From: Nocardioides marmorisolisilvae
GTDB taxonomy: Bacteria > Actinomycetota > Actinomycetes > Propionibacteriales > Nocardioidaceae
Assembly: GCF_003725775.1 (NCBI RefSeq)
Contig: NZ_RJSG01000002.1
Location: 1,459,301 to 1,523,300, forward strand
DNA: 64,000 bases
Reading direction: 5' to 3'
Shown: piece after piece, positions 21,327-29,700 of the stretch
Layout of the letters: each line of letters begins with the position of its first letter
Position numbering within the stretch: the stretch's first letter is position 1
Made by a program: the position numbers and the translations under genes
Notes under the pieces: generated by a model
What the model saw: only the letters and a program-made list of their open reading frames with translations
Told to the model about the DNA's origin: nothing
Database searches by the model: none

Positions 21327-22166
21327 CTACCCCGTGATCCGGACCGTGGTGGTGGAGCCCCAGATCGCGAAGCTCAGGAAGAAGTCAGCGACGACGACGG
21401 TCACGATCGACGTACGGATCGCGCGGCCCACGGCCATGCCGACACCTGCCGGGCCGCCCGAGGCGGTGTAGCCGTAGTAGCAGTGGATCAGGATGATCGC
21501 GATCGCCAGCACGATCAGCTTCAGGAACGACCAGAGCATGTCGATGGGCGGCAGGAACTGGATGAAGTAGTGGTCGTAGGTTCCGACCGACTGGTGGTAG
21601 ACGAGCGTGGTGATCAGCCGTGGTGACAGGTACGAGGAGCAGAGCGCCACGATGTAGAGCGGGATCACCGCGATGAACGCGGCGATCATCCGGGTCGTCA
21701 CCAGGAACGGCAGCGACGGGATGCCCATCACCTCGAGAGCGTCGATCTCCTCCGAGATCCGCATCGCACCCAGCCGGGCCGTGTAGCCGCAGCCGACGGT
21801 GGCGGCGAGCGCGATCGAGGAGACCAGCGGCGCCACCTCACGGGTGTTGAAGTACGCCGAGATGAAGGCGGTGAACTTGGCGACGCCGAGCTGGCTGAGC
21901 GAGGCGTAGCCCTGCATGCCGACCTCGGTGCCCGCGAAGAACGCGAGGAACGCGATCACGCCGGCCGAGCCCGCGATCAGGGTGAGGCCGCCGGCGCCGA
22001 AGGCGACCTCGGCCAGCGTGTTCAGGATCTCGCGCTTGTAGCGCCGCACCGCGCGTGGCGTCCACGCCAGAGCCTTGGCGTAGAACAGCAGCTGGTCGCC
22101 GCGCTCCTCGATCCGGCTGCGCTGCTCCTTGAGCATCGCTGCCGCGATCCCTGCCACCTGTGCCAT
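21327..22166 (-). CDS. yrbE4B: YrbE4B-type ABC permease (MlaE family)
   Basis: A 279-residue MlaE/YrbE permease with about five or six membrane helices. The family signature RLGAMRISEEIDALEVMGI is in the middle, and GCGYTARLG precedes it. Together with YrbE4A it forms the membrane channel to which the Mce tunnel attaches. The ATPase (MceG) is not in this window and is usually encoded elsewhere. It lies three bases after yrbE4A. Confidence 0.92.
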   Translation of the reverse strand: MAQVAGIAAAMLKEQRSRIEERGDQLLFYAKALAWTPRAVRRYKREILNTLAEVAFGAGGLTLIAGSAGVIAFLAFFAGTEVGMQGYASLSQLGVAKFTAFISAYFNTREVAPLVSSIALAATVGCGYTARLGAMRISEEIDALEVMGIPSLPFLVTTRMIAAFIAVIPLYIVALCSSYLSPRLITTLVYHQSVGTYDHYFIQFLPPIDMLWSFLKLIVLAIAIILIHCYYGYTASGGPAGVGMAVGRAIRTSIVTVVVADFFLSFAIWGSTTTVRITG

Positions 22167-22169
22167 GCC

Positions 22170-22943
22170 TCAGACCCCGTTCTGCGGGATCAGCTGGAAG
22201 GAGATGGCCGTGACGATCGAGTTCAGCGAGAACAGGATCATGAACGCGATGATCACCGACTCGTTGACCGCACGGCCGACGCCGCTGGGGCCGCCGCCGG
22301 CGTTGAGGCCCTTGTAGGCGCCCACGATCGCCGCCATGTAGCCGAACAGCAGCGCCTTGATCATCGCGATCCAGAGATCCGAGAGCGAGGCCAGCGCGGT
22401 GAACGAGGACAGGAACGCGCCGGCGGAGCCGCCCTGGACGATCACGGTGAAGAAGTAGCCGCCGCCGATGCCGGCCGCGATCACGATGCCGTTGATCATC
22501 AGGGCGACGAAGACCGTCGCGAGCACGCGCGGCACCACCAGGCGCTCGATCGGATCGACGCCGAGGACCTCCATGGCGTCGATCTCCTCGCGGATCTTGC
22601 GGGCACCCATGTCCGAGCAGATGGCCGAACCGGCGGCTCCGGCGATGATCAGGGCCGCAGCGATCGGGGCCGCCTCGCGGACGACCGCGAGGACCGCGCT
22701 GGCGCCGGCGAAGGACTGGGCGCCGAGCTGACCGGTCAAGTTGCCGACCTGGAGCGAGATGACCGCGCCGAACGGGATCGAGATCAGGATCGTCGGCATC
22801 AGCGTGACGCTGGTGATGAACCAGGCCTGCTCGATGAACTCGCGCAGCTGGAACTTGCTGGTGAAGACGGCTTTGGTGACGTCCACGACCATGGCGGCGA
22901 TCTCACCGGGTCCGCGAACGATGGAGGCAACCGAAAGCGCCAC
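22170..22943 (-). CDS. yrbE4A: YrbE4A-type ABC permease (MlaE family)
   Basis: A 257-residue MlaE/YrbE permease with the signature DMGARKIREEIDAMEVLGVDP and several membrane helices. The first codon is a GTG at 22943 with GGGAGGTG six bases upstream. It heads a ten-gene, tightly coupled operon (two permeases, six Mce subunits, two Mas proteins). A KstR-type site lies 55 bases before the start, as before yrbE4A/mce4 in mycobacteria. Confidence 0.92.
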   Translation of the reverse strand: MALSVASIVRGPGEIAAMVVDVTKAVFTSKFQLREFIEQAWFITSVTLMPTILISIPFGAVISLQVGNLTGQLGAQSFAGASAVLAVVREAAPIAAALIIAGAAGSAICSDMGARKIREEIDAMEVLGVDPIERLVVPRVLATVFVALMINGIVIAAGIGGGYFFTVIVQGGSAGAFLSSFTALASLSDLWIAMIKALLFGYMAAIVGAYKGLNAGGGPSGVGRAVNESVIIAFMILFSLNSIVTAISFQLIPQNGV

Positions 22944-22997
22944 CCGTTACACCTCCCTGGTCCCTCAACCGTCCCTGCAGACAACGAGAATCAAATC

Positions 22998-23011
22998 TAG
23001 AACTTGTTCTC
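22998..23011. promoter_or_regulatory. KstR-type operator, one mismatch (mce4 operon)
   Basis: TAGAACTTGTTCTC matches seven of eight fixed positions of TNNAACNNGTTNNA and contains a perfect AGAAC-TT-GTTCT palindrome. It lies upstream of yrbE4A, the first gene of the mce4 operon. Confidence 0.75.
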
Positions 23012-23074
23012 ATCTGTGGCAAATGCCCGTCCACAGGTCGTCTTTTCAACGAGTTTGTCCAGAATTGGTGACGC

Positions 23075-23599
23075 TCACCGCCCGGCGAGGTTGCGCAGGG
23101 CCTGGTCGACGTCCTCAGGGCGGTAGACCTGCTGGAACTTCTTGCGCGAGAACGTGGCGCTGTCGATCAGCGGCAGCAGTGAACGCTCCTCCAGCGCCGC
23201 GCGGACGAGCTCGTCGAACAGCTCGTCGACCTCGGTGATCGGATATCCCTCCCGGAAGGTCGAGGTCCGGAACTTCGAGTCCCGGATGCGCGCGACCAGC
23301 TCGCGCGCGGTCGGGCTGGCTGCTGCCTCACGCGCAGCGCTCTCCCCCGCCACCGGGGTCAGGCCGGCCATCTTCGCCAGGAACGCGTCGACCTCGCCCA
23401 TGTCGTAGCCCTCCCGCATCCGCACGGGCGTGAACTTCGCGCCGGCGACGATCGGGGCGAACGCGTGGCCCTCGCGCGCAGCCTGGACCAGGCGGTCGAG
23501 CAGGTCGTCGACCTCGCCCATGTCGTAGCCCTCGCGGAGCCGGACCGGCGTGAACCGCATGCGATCGATGCGACGGATGACGTCGTCGGAGTCGGCCAT
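23075..23599 (-). CDS. Protein of four DivIVA-like repeats
   Basis: The 174-residue protein is almost entirely four copies of a DivIVA-domain motif, at about residues 15-38, 55-78, 109-132 and 149-172. The consensus is F-x5-REGYDMGEVDxFLxxL. The first two copies share TPVR-[LM]-REGYDMGEVD, the third has REGYPITEVDEL, and the fourth is degenerate (QQVYRPEDVDQA). DivIVA/Wag31 N-terminal domains bind curved membranes and recruit polar growth or septum proteins. No long coiled coil follows, so this is not a Wag31 orthologue. It stands alone between the mce4 operon and uvrB, apparently with its own promoter. Confidence 0.8.
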   Translation of the reverse strand: MADSDDVIRRIDRMRFTPVRLREGYDMGEVDDLLDRLVQAAREGHAFAPIVAGAKFTPVRMREGYDMGEVDAFLAKMAGLTPVAGESAAREAAASPTARELVARIRDSKFRTSTFREGYPITEVDELFDELVRAALEERSLLPLIDSATFSRKKFQQVYRPEDVDQALRNLAGR

Positions 23600-23779
23600 G
23601 GCGTCAGGCTCTCATCTCCGGAGCCGATGACTGAACTTCGCCGGGGCGTGCGGCCGCAAGGCGGAGGAGGGAAGAAGGCCCCACCCCCGGCACTCACGGC
23701 GACGTGGGCAGGCTGCCGTTCATGACAGCGAAGCGGCCGTCGACCGACGACAACGCGGCGGACGCTCCGCCGGCGAAGT
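23600..23779. other. Intergenic space between uvrB and the DivIVA-repeat gene
   Basis: About 180 bases downstream of uvrB and upstream of the DivIVA-repeat gene (both on the minus strand). It must hold the promoter of the latter. I see no convincing gene, hairpin or operator. A plus-strand reading frame starting at 23722 runs into uvrB antisense and is not credible. Confidence 0.5.
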
Positions 23780-25888
23780 TCAGCGGGTTGCTTCCATCAT
23801 CTGGCGCAACTCCTTCTTCAGGTCCGAGATCTCGTCGCGCAGCCGGGCGGCGACCTCGAACTGGAGCTCGCCAGCAGCGGCGTGCATCTGCTCGGTCAGC
23901 TGCTGGACCAGCTCGGCCAGATCAGCCGACGGCAGGCCGGCCAGATCCCGGTTGGTCTCCTTCATCTTCGACAGACCCGGGACCGGCGCCTTCTTGGTCT
24001 TGGCGTCCATCCCGCCCCAGGTCGCGAGCAGCTCCTCGGTGTTCTCGTCCTCGCGGGCGAGCATCTCGGTGATGTCGGCGATCTTCTTGCGCAGCGGCGT
24101 CGGGTCGATCCCGTGCTCGGTGTTGTACGCGACCTGGATCGCCCGGCGGCGGTTGGTCTCGTCGATCGCCTTCTCCATCGAGGGCGTGATCTTGTCGGCG
24201 TACATGAACACCTGGCCAGAGACGTTGCGGGCGGCGCGCCCGATCGTCTGGATCAGCGACTTGTCCGAGCGCAGGAAGCCTTCCTTGTCGGCGTCCAGGA
24301 TCGCCACGAGCGACACCTCGGGGAGGTCGAGGCCCTCGCGCAGCAGGTTGATGCCGACGAGGACGTCGTACAGGCCGAGTCGCAGGTCGCGCAGCAGCTC
24401 GATCCGCTTGAGGGTGTCGACCTCGGAGTGCAGGTACCGGGTCCGGATGCCGTTCTCGAGCAGGTAGTCGGTGAGGTCCTCGGACATCTTCTTGGTCAGG
24501 GTGGTGACCAGGACCCGCTCGTTCTTCTCGGTGCGGGCCTTGATCTCCCCGATCAGGTCGTCGATCTGGCCCTTGGTCGGGCGGATGATGACCTCGGGGT
24601 CGACCAGACCGGTCGGACGGATGATCTGCTGGACCGCGTTCTCGGCCCCGCCGCCCTTGGCCAGCTCGTAGTCGCCCGGGGTCGCGGAGAGGTAGATGGC
24701 CTGACCGATCCGGTCGAGGAACTCCTCCCAGCGCAGCGGTCGGTTGTCCATCGCGCTCGGCAGCCGGAAGCCGTGGTCGACCAGGTTCCGCTTGCGGGAC
24801 ATGTCGCCCTCGTACATGCCGCCGATCTGGGGCACCGCGACATGGGACTCGTCGACGACCAGGACGAAGTCCTCCGGGAAGTAGTCGAGCAGGCAGTTCG
24901 GGGCACTCCCTCTGGTCCGGCCGTCGATGTGCATCGAGTAGTTCTCGATGCCGGCGCAGGACCCGACCTGGCGCATCATCTCCACGTCGTAGGAGGTGCG
25001 CATCCGGAGCCGCTGGGCTTCCAGCAGCTTGCCCTGGCGCTCGAACTGCGCGAGCTGGTCCTCGAGCTCGGCCTCTATGCCCTTGATCGCGCGCTCCATC
25101 CGCTCCGGACCCGCGACGTAGTGGGTGGCCGGGAAGACGTAGAGCTCGTGGTCGTCGGTGATGACCTCGCCGGTCACCGGGTGCAGCGTCATCAGCCGCT
25201 CGATCTCGTCGCCGAAGAACTCGACCCGGACCGCGTGCTCCTCGTAGACCGGGAAGATCTCGAGGGTGTCACCACGGACCCGGAAGGTGCCCCGGGTGAA
25301 CGACAGGTCGTTGCGGGTGTACTGGATCTCGACGAGCCGGCGCAGCACGCCGTCGCGGTCGAGCTCGTCACCGACCTTCAGGCGCAGCATCCGATCGACG
25401 TACTCCTGCGGGGTGCCGAGGCCGTAGATGCAGGAGACCGTCGAGACCACGATCACGTCGCGCCGGGTCAGCAGCGAGTTCGTCGCCGAGTGCCGCAGCC
25501 GCTCGACCTCCTCGTTGATCGAGGAGTCCTTCTCGATGTAGGTGTCCGTCTGCGGGACGTACGCCTCGGGCTGGTAGTAGTCGTAGTAGCTGACGAAGTA
25601 CTCGACCGCGTTGTTCGGCATCAGCTGCCGCAGCTCGTTGGCGAACTGCGCGGCCAGCGTCTTGTTGGGCTGCATCACCAGGATCGGGCGCTGCAGCCGC
25701 TCGGCGACCCAGGCCACCGTGGCGGTCTTGCCGGTACCCGTGGCTCCCAGCAGGACGACGTCCTTCACGCCCCCGGTGATGCGCTCATCGATCTCGTCGA
25801 TGGCAGCCGGCTGGTCGCCCGCAGGCTGGTAGTCCGAGATGACCTGGAACGGGGCCACCCGGCGCTCGAGATCGGTCACGGGACGCAT
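23780..25888 (-). CDS. uvrB: Excinuclease ABC subunit UvrB
   Basis: The 702-residue helicase-like subunit of the UvrABC nucleotide excision repair enzyme verifies damage and loads UvrC. Walker A is GATGTGKT near residue 48. The damage-probing beta-hairpin [17 protein letters not shown] is near 102, and the later helicase motifs QTIGRAARN and the C-terminal UVR coiled-coil domain (ending [13 protein letters not shown]) are present. The ATG at 25888 gives the standard actinobacterial N-terminus. A RecA-independent damage promoter ends six bases before the ATG, so the mRNA is probably leaderless. Confidence 0.97.
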   Translation of the reverse strand: MRPVTDLERRVAPFQVISDYQPAGDQPAAIDEIDERITGGVKDVVLLGATGTGKTATVAWVAERLQRPILVMQPNKTLAAQFANELRQLMPNNAVEYFVSYYDYYQPEAYVPQTDTYIEKDSSINEEVERLRHSATNSLLTRRDVIVVSTVSCIYGLGTPQEYVDRMLRLKVGDELDRDGVLRRLVEIQYTRNDLSFTRGTFRVRGDTLEIFPVYEEHAVRVEFFGDEIERLMTLHPVTGEVITDDHELYVFPATHYVAGPERMERAIKGIEAELEDQLAQFERQGKLLEAQRLRMRTSYDVEMMRQVGSCAGIENYSMHIDGRTRGSAPNCLLDYFPEDFVLVVDESHVAVPQIGGMYEGDMSRKRNLVDHGFRLPSAMDNRPLRWEEFLDRIGQAIYLSATPGDYELAKGGGAENAVQQIIRPTGLVDPEVIIRPTKGQIDDLIGEIKARTEKNERVLVTTLTKKMSEDLTDYLLENGIRTRYLHSEVDTLKRIELLRDLRLGLYDVLVGINLLREGLDLPEVSLVAILDADKEGFLRSDKSLIQTIGRAARNVSGQVFMYADKITPSMEKAIDETNRRRAIQVAYNTEHGIDPTPLRKKIADITEMLAREDENTEELLATWGGMDAKTKKAPVPGLSKMKETNRDLAGLPSADLAELVQQLTEQMHAAAGELQFEVAARLRDEISDLKKELRQMMEATR

Positions 25889-25894
25889 AGGACG

Positions 25895-25917
25895 AGCCTA
25901 CGGGGGCCCACCGACAA
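25895..25917 (-). promoter_or_regulatory. RecA-independent DNA-damage promoter (PafBC type) of uvrB
   Basis: Read on the minus strand, TTGTCGGTG (25917-25909) is followed by an eight-base spacer and TAGGCT (25900-25895). This matches the mycobacterial RecA-NDp pattern TTGTCRGTG-N8-TANNNT exactly. Six bases separate the -10 element from the uvrB ATG. Confidence 0.85.
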
Positions 25918-25924
25918 GGACAGA

Positions 25925-25930
25925 TAGGTT
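25925..25930 (+). promoter_or_regulatory. -10 element of a probable leaderless promoter
   Basis: TAGGTT six bases before the GTG at 25937 fits a leaderless promoter for the phospholipase D gene. It is back to back with the uvrB damage promoter, and the two -10 elements are about 25 bases apart. Confidence 0.5.
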
Positions 25931-25936
25931 TCTCCC

Positions 25937-27196
25937 GTGAGGAGACCAGCGAGCATCGCGTTGTTCGCGGGCCGGGAGATCTGGCCCGTGGTCCGACGCA
26001 CCCTGCTCACGATCCTCGGGGTCCAGATCGTCCTCGCCCTCAGCCTGACCCTGGTCGACTCCTGGCGCCGTCGCGGCAAGAAGCCGCAGCCGTTCACCAC
26101 GCTGCCCCCGCAGGACGTGAAGATCGGTGACGGCACCGTGACGACGTACACGTTCGGCCAGGACCTGTACGACGACATGCTGGCCGCGATCGCCGACGCC
26201 CGTCAGATGGTGCTCTTCGAGACCTACATCTGGAAGGGCGACGAGATGGGCGAGCGCTTCAAGCAGGCGCTCACCGAGGCGGCCGACCGCGGCGTCGAGG
26301 TCTACGCGATCTACGACGCCTTCGCGAACATCGTCGTCGACCCCCGCTTCAAGGTCTTCTCCCGGGTCCTGCGGGTGCTGAAGTACCCCGTCTACAACGC
26401 CGGCTGGCGGTTCTTCGACCTGCGCCGCTACGGACGCGACCACCGCAAGGTGCTGGTCGTCGACGACGACGTCGCCTTCGTCGGCGGCTACAACATCGGC
26501 ACCCCGTACGCCACCGAGTGGCGCGACACCCACGTGCGGATCACCGGCCCGGCCGTGTGGGACCTGAAGCGTTCCTTCGCCGACTTCTGGAACGACCACC
26601 GCGACGGCCGCCGCCCGCTGCTGCTGGAGACCACCGACGCCGAGTGGGAGCCCCGGATCCGGCTGCACCGCAACCTGCCGCGGCAGTGGATGTTCCCGAT
26701 CCGCGCGATGTACCTCGAGGCCATCAACCGCGCGCGCCGCAACATCTGGATGACGCACGCGTACTTCATCCCCGACCAGGACTTCGTCGACGCGCTGATC
26801 GCAGCCGCCCGCCGCGGGGTCGACGTGAAGATCCTGGTTCCCCGCACCTCCAACCACGTCGTCGCCGACTGGATCTCCCGCGGCTACTTCGGACAGCTCC
26901 TCGACGCCGGCGTGCGCATCCACCGCTTCGAGGGCGCGATGGTGCACGCCAAGACCGCGACCATCGACGGCAAGTGGTCCACCGTCGGCACCGCGAACAT
27001 CGACCGGCTCAGCATGCAGGGCAACTACGAGATCAACGTCGAGTTCATCGACCCCGGGATGGCCGAGGTGATGGAGGACATCTTCCGCACCGACCTGGAG
27101 CAGTGCTCGACCCTGGCCCCGCGGGACTGGAACGCCCGCGGTGTGCACCGGCGCTTCACCGAGGCGGTGCTGAACCCGCTGCGCCACCTCCTGTAG
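25937..27196 (+). CDS. Phospholipase D-family protein (cardiolipin synthase-like)
   Basis: A 419-residue protein with one N-terminal membrane helix (about 20-42) and two HKD motifs: HRKVLVVDD followed by GGYNIG, and HAKTATIDG followed by GTANID. This is the signature of bacterial cardiolipin synthases and related phosphatidyltransferases. The length is somewhat below ClsA (about 480), with one instead of two N-terminal helices, so a ClsB-like or other PLD activity is possible. The start GTG at 25937 follows a leaderless promoter. No functional link to uvrB beyond the shared intergenic space is apparent. Confidence 0.87.
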   Translation: MRRPASIALFAGREIWPVVRRTLLTILGVQIVLALSLTLVDSWRRRGKKPQPFTTLPPQDVKIGDGTVTTYTFGQDLYDDMLAAIADARQMVLFETYIWKGDEMGERFKQALTEAADRGVEVYAIYDAFANIVVDPRFKVFSRVLRVLKYPVYNAGWRFFDLRRYGRDHRKVLVVDDDVAFVGGYNIGTPYATEWRDTHVRITGPAVWDLKRSFADFWNDHRDGRRPLLLETTDAEWEPRIRLHRNLPRQWMFPIRAMYLEAINRARRNIWMTHAYFIPDQDFVDALIAAARRGVDVKILVPRTSNHVVADWISRGYFGQLLDAGVRIHRFEGAMVHAKTATIDGKWSTVGTANIDRLSMQGNYEINVEFIDPGMAEVMEDIFRTDLEQCSTLAPRDWNARGVHRRFTEAVLNPLRHLL

Positions 27197-27223
27197 GAGG
27201 ATCCCCCGGCCCGCTCGAGTCGC

Positions 27224-27229
27224 TAGATT
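27224..27229 (+). promoter_or_regulatory. -10 element of a probable leaderless promoter
   Basis: TAGATT followed by seven bases and the ATG at 27237; no ribosome binding site is seen. It would drive the SDR/CMD gene pair. Confidence 0.5.
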
Positions 27230-27236
27230 CAGGCGC

Positions 27237-28130
27237 ATGTTCCGTCACCCATTCCGGGCCCCCGTCCGCGACCTGCGCGGCAAGAACGTCTTCCTCACCG
27301 GCGCCGCGAGCGGCATCGGCCGTGCCGTCGCCGTGCGCGCCGGGCGCGAGGGCGCCGTGCTGTTCCTCACCGACGTGAACCAGCCGGGCCTGATCGAGGT
27401 CGTCAACGAGATCACCGAGGCCGGTGGCGAGGTCGCGTACGCCGCCCCGGTCGACGTCGCCGACCACGACGCCGTGCGCGCGATGGCCGCCGAGATCACC
27501 GCCGACCACGGCTCGATGGACGTCGTCATGAACATCGCCGGCATCGCCTCGTGGGGCACGATCTCCGCGATGCCGCACAGCACCTGGCAGAAGGTCGTCG
27601 ACATCAACCTGATGGGCCCGATCTCGGTGCTGGAGTACCTGGTCCCGCCGATGATCGAGGCCGGTCGCGGCGGGCACGTCGTCAACGTGTCCTCGGCCGC
27701 CGGCATCATCGGGATGCCCTGGCACGCTGCCTACTCGGCCAGCAAGTTCGGCCTGCGCGGTGTCTCCGAGGTGCTCCGCTTCGACCTCGCGCGACACGGG
27801 ATCGGCGTGAGCCTGGTCTGCCCCGGAGGCGTCGACACCGGTCTGACAGAGACGGTGAACATCGCCGGCGTCGACAACCACAGCCCGCAGTTCCGCAAGC
27901 TCCAGGCCCGGTTCAAGAAGCGCGCAGTCACCCCGGAGCAGGCCGCCTCCTCGATCATGTGGGGCATCCGCAAGAACAAGTACTGGGTCTACACCTCCCC
28001 CGACATCCGGGTCGCGCACCTGGCCCAGCGCTACTTCCCGCCGGGCTACGTCGCCGCGATGAAGATCATGAACACCGTCGCGAACAAGGCCCTGCCCGAC
28101 GTCGGCCGCGCCGTCCGGAACGACGCGTGA
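27237..28130 (+). CDS. SDR-family oxidoreductase
   Basis: A 297-residue short-chain dehydrogenase with GAASGIGRAVAVRAG (NAD(P) motif, about residues 23-37), NIAGIA, catalytic Ser in VVNVSSAAG and YSASKFGLRG (Tyr-x3-Lys). The 40-residue C-terminal extension (YWVYTSPDIRVAHLAQRYFP) is typical of actinobacterial SDRs placed near lipid genes. It overlaps the following CMD gene by four bases (GTGA). The substrate is unknown. Confidence 0.85.
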   Translation: MFRHPFRAPVRDLRGKNVFLTGAASGIGRAVAVRAGREGAVLFLTDVNQPGLIEVVNEITEAGGEVAYAAPVDVADHDAVRAMAAEITADHGSMDVVMNIAGIASWGTISAMPHSTWQKVVDINLMGPISVLEYLVPPMIEAGRGGHVVNVSSAAGIIGMPWHAAYSASKFGLRGVSEVLRFDLARHGIGVSLVCPGGVDTGLTETVNIAGVDNHSPQFRKLQARFKKRAVTPEQAASSIMWGIRKNKYWVYTSPDIRVAHLAQRYFPPGYVAAMKIMNTVANKALPDVGRAVRNDA

Positions 28131-28663
28131 GCGCCCGGATCGCGCCGGGCGGCGTGCGCGAGCTCGGCCCGTTCATCTGGGGCTTCTCCCGGATCGCCGG
28201 CCGCGCCACCGGCACGAATCCCCCGGCGATCTTCACCACGCTGGGCCGCGGCAAGGGTCTGTTCTGGGGATGGTTGCACTTCGCCGGAAAGCTGATGCCC
28301 GGCGGCAAGCTCCCGCGGCGCGAGACCGAGATGGTCATCCTCCGCGTCGCCGCACTGCGCGCGTGCGACTACGAGTTCACCCACCACGTGCGTCTCGGCC
28401 GGCGGGCCGGCGTCACGGCTGAGGACGTCGAGCGCATCAAGATCGGCTCCACCGCCGAGGGCTGGAAGGGCCACGAGCAGCTGCTGATGCGCGTCGCCGA
28501 GGAGCTGATCGGCACCAAGGACCTCACCGACGCCACCTGGGCCGACGTACGGGCCGTGTACGACGAGCGCACCGCGATCGAGCTGCTGCTGCTCATCGGC
28601 CACTACGACATGCTCGCCACCACGCTGATGACGCTGCGGTTGGAGCCCGACGTCTCCCGCTGA
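28127..28663 (+). CDS. Carboxymuconolactone decarboxylase (CMD/AhpD)-family protein
   Basis: A 178-residue protein of the AhpD-like fold, with the family segment ILRVAALRACDYEFTHHVRLGRRAGV in the middle. The redox CxxC of true AhpD is not present (C-D-Y-E instead), so it is closer to the decarboxylase or orphan branch. The GTG start overlaps the SDR stop (GTGA), implying a two-gene operon. The function is not predictable; the pairing with an SDR suggests a small-molecule catabolic step. Confidence 0.82.
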   Translation: MSARIAPGGVRELGPFIWGFSRIAGRATGTNPPAIFTTLGRGKGLFWGWLHFAGKLMPGGKLPRRETEMVILRVAALRACDYEFTHHVRLGRRAGVTAEDVERIKIGSTAEGWKGHEQLLMRVAEELIGTKDLTDATWADVRAVYDERTAIELLLLIGHYDMLATTLMTLRLEPDVSR

Positions 28664-28691
28664 CCGCTCGACGTGATGCGCCGCGCTGGAT

Positions 28692-29660
28692 CTAGTTGAA
28701 GCCGCTCGGCAGGCGCGGCGTGTACGGCGCCTCCAGTGCCTCGATCTCGTCAGCAGACAGCTCGAGCTCGACCGCAGCGACCGCGTCCGCCAGGTGGTGC
28801 TCCTTGGTCGGACCGACGATCGGGGCTGCGACCACCGGGTTCTGGAGCATCCAGGCCAACGCGACCTGGGCCATCGGGACTCCCCTGCCCTCGGCGATCT
28901 TCTGGACCGCTTCGACGATCGGCTGGTTCTCGTCCCCGACGTACCGCTGGCCCATCGCGTCGTTCTCCGACCGGAGCGTGTCGGTGCCCCAGGGCCGGGC
29001 GAGACGTCCCTTGGCCAGCGGGCTCCACGGCAGCGAGCCGACGCCCTGGTCAGCGAGGAGCCCGAACATCTCGCGCTCCTCCTCGCGCTGGAGCAGGCTG
29101 TACTGGTCCTGCATCGAGATGAACCGGGTCCAGCCGTTGAGGTCAGCGGCGTGCTGCATCGAGGCGAACTGCCAGGCCCACATCGACGAGGCACCCAGGT
29201 AGCGGGCCTTGCCGGCCTTCACCACGTCGTGCAGCGCTTCCATCGTCTCCTCGACCGGGGTGTTCGGGTCGAAGCGGTGGATCTGGTACAGGTCGACGTA
29301 GTCAGTACCGAGGCGCTTCAGCGAGGCGTCGATCTGCTCCATGATCGCCTTGCGCGACAGGCCACCACCGCCGGGACCCTCGTGCATAGGGAAGAACACC
29401 TTGGTGGCCAGGACGATCTCGTCGCGCTTGGTGTACTCCTTCAGCGCGCGGCCGACGATCTCCTCCGAGGAGCCCAGGCTGTAGATGTTCGCGGTGTCCC
29501 AGAAGGTGACGCCGAGCTCGAGCGCCTGCCGAAAGATCGGCTGCGCCGCGTCCTCGTCGAGCATCCAGGGCGCGTTGTGGGGCGGTCCGCCGAAGCTCAT
29601 GCACCCGAGGGCGATGCGACTGACGTTGAGTCCTGAGTTACCGAGACGGGTGTACTCCAT
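28692..29660 (-). CDS. Aldo/keto reductase
   Basis: A 322-residue NADPH-dependent oxidoreductase of the AKR superfamily (TIM barrel). The catalytic tetrad can be seen as Asp in FWDTANIY, Tyr of the same motif, Lys in EIVLATK and His in YQIHRFD. The segment QDQYSLLQREEEREM and the late VGPTKEHHL cofactor loop resemble the YajO/AKR11-13 group. It is convergent with the CMD gene (28 bases between). It appears monocistronic; the substrate is unknown. Confidence 0.9.
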   Translation of the reverse strand: MEYTRLGNSGLNVSRIALGCMSFGGPPHNAPWMLDEDAAQPIFRQALELGVTFWDTANIYSLGSSEEIVGRALKEYTKRDEIVLATKVFFPMHEGPGGGGLSRKAIMEQIDASLKRLGTDYVDLYQIHRFDPNTPVEETMEALHDVVKAGKARYLGASSMWAWQFASMQHAADLNGWTRFISMQDQYSLLQREEEREMFGLLADQGVGSLPWSPLAKGRLARPWGTDTLRSENDAMGQRYVGDENQPIVEAVQKIAEGRGVPMAQVALAWMLQNPVVAAPIVGPTKEHHLADAVAAVELELSADEIEALEAPYTPRLPSGFN

Positions 29661-29700
29661 GACGCCACTCTGCCTCGCCCGTGGTTGCCGGTCGACACCT

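Noticed and set aside
23722-24072. Plus-strand frame starting MTAKRPSTDD in the uvrB downstream gap
   Set aside because: It runs antisense into uvrB and becomes low-complexity; no ribosome binding site.
23882-25927. 681-codon plus-strand frame opposite uvrB
   Set aside because: It is the antisense of a clearly recognised gene in a GC-rich genome, with no domain and strongly biased composition.
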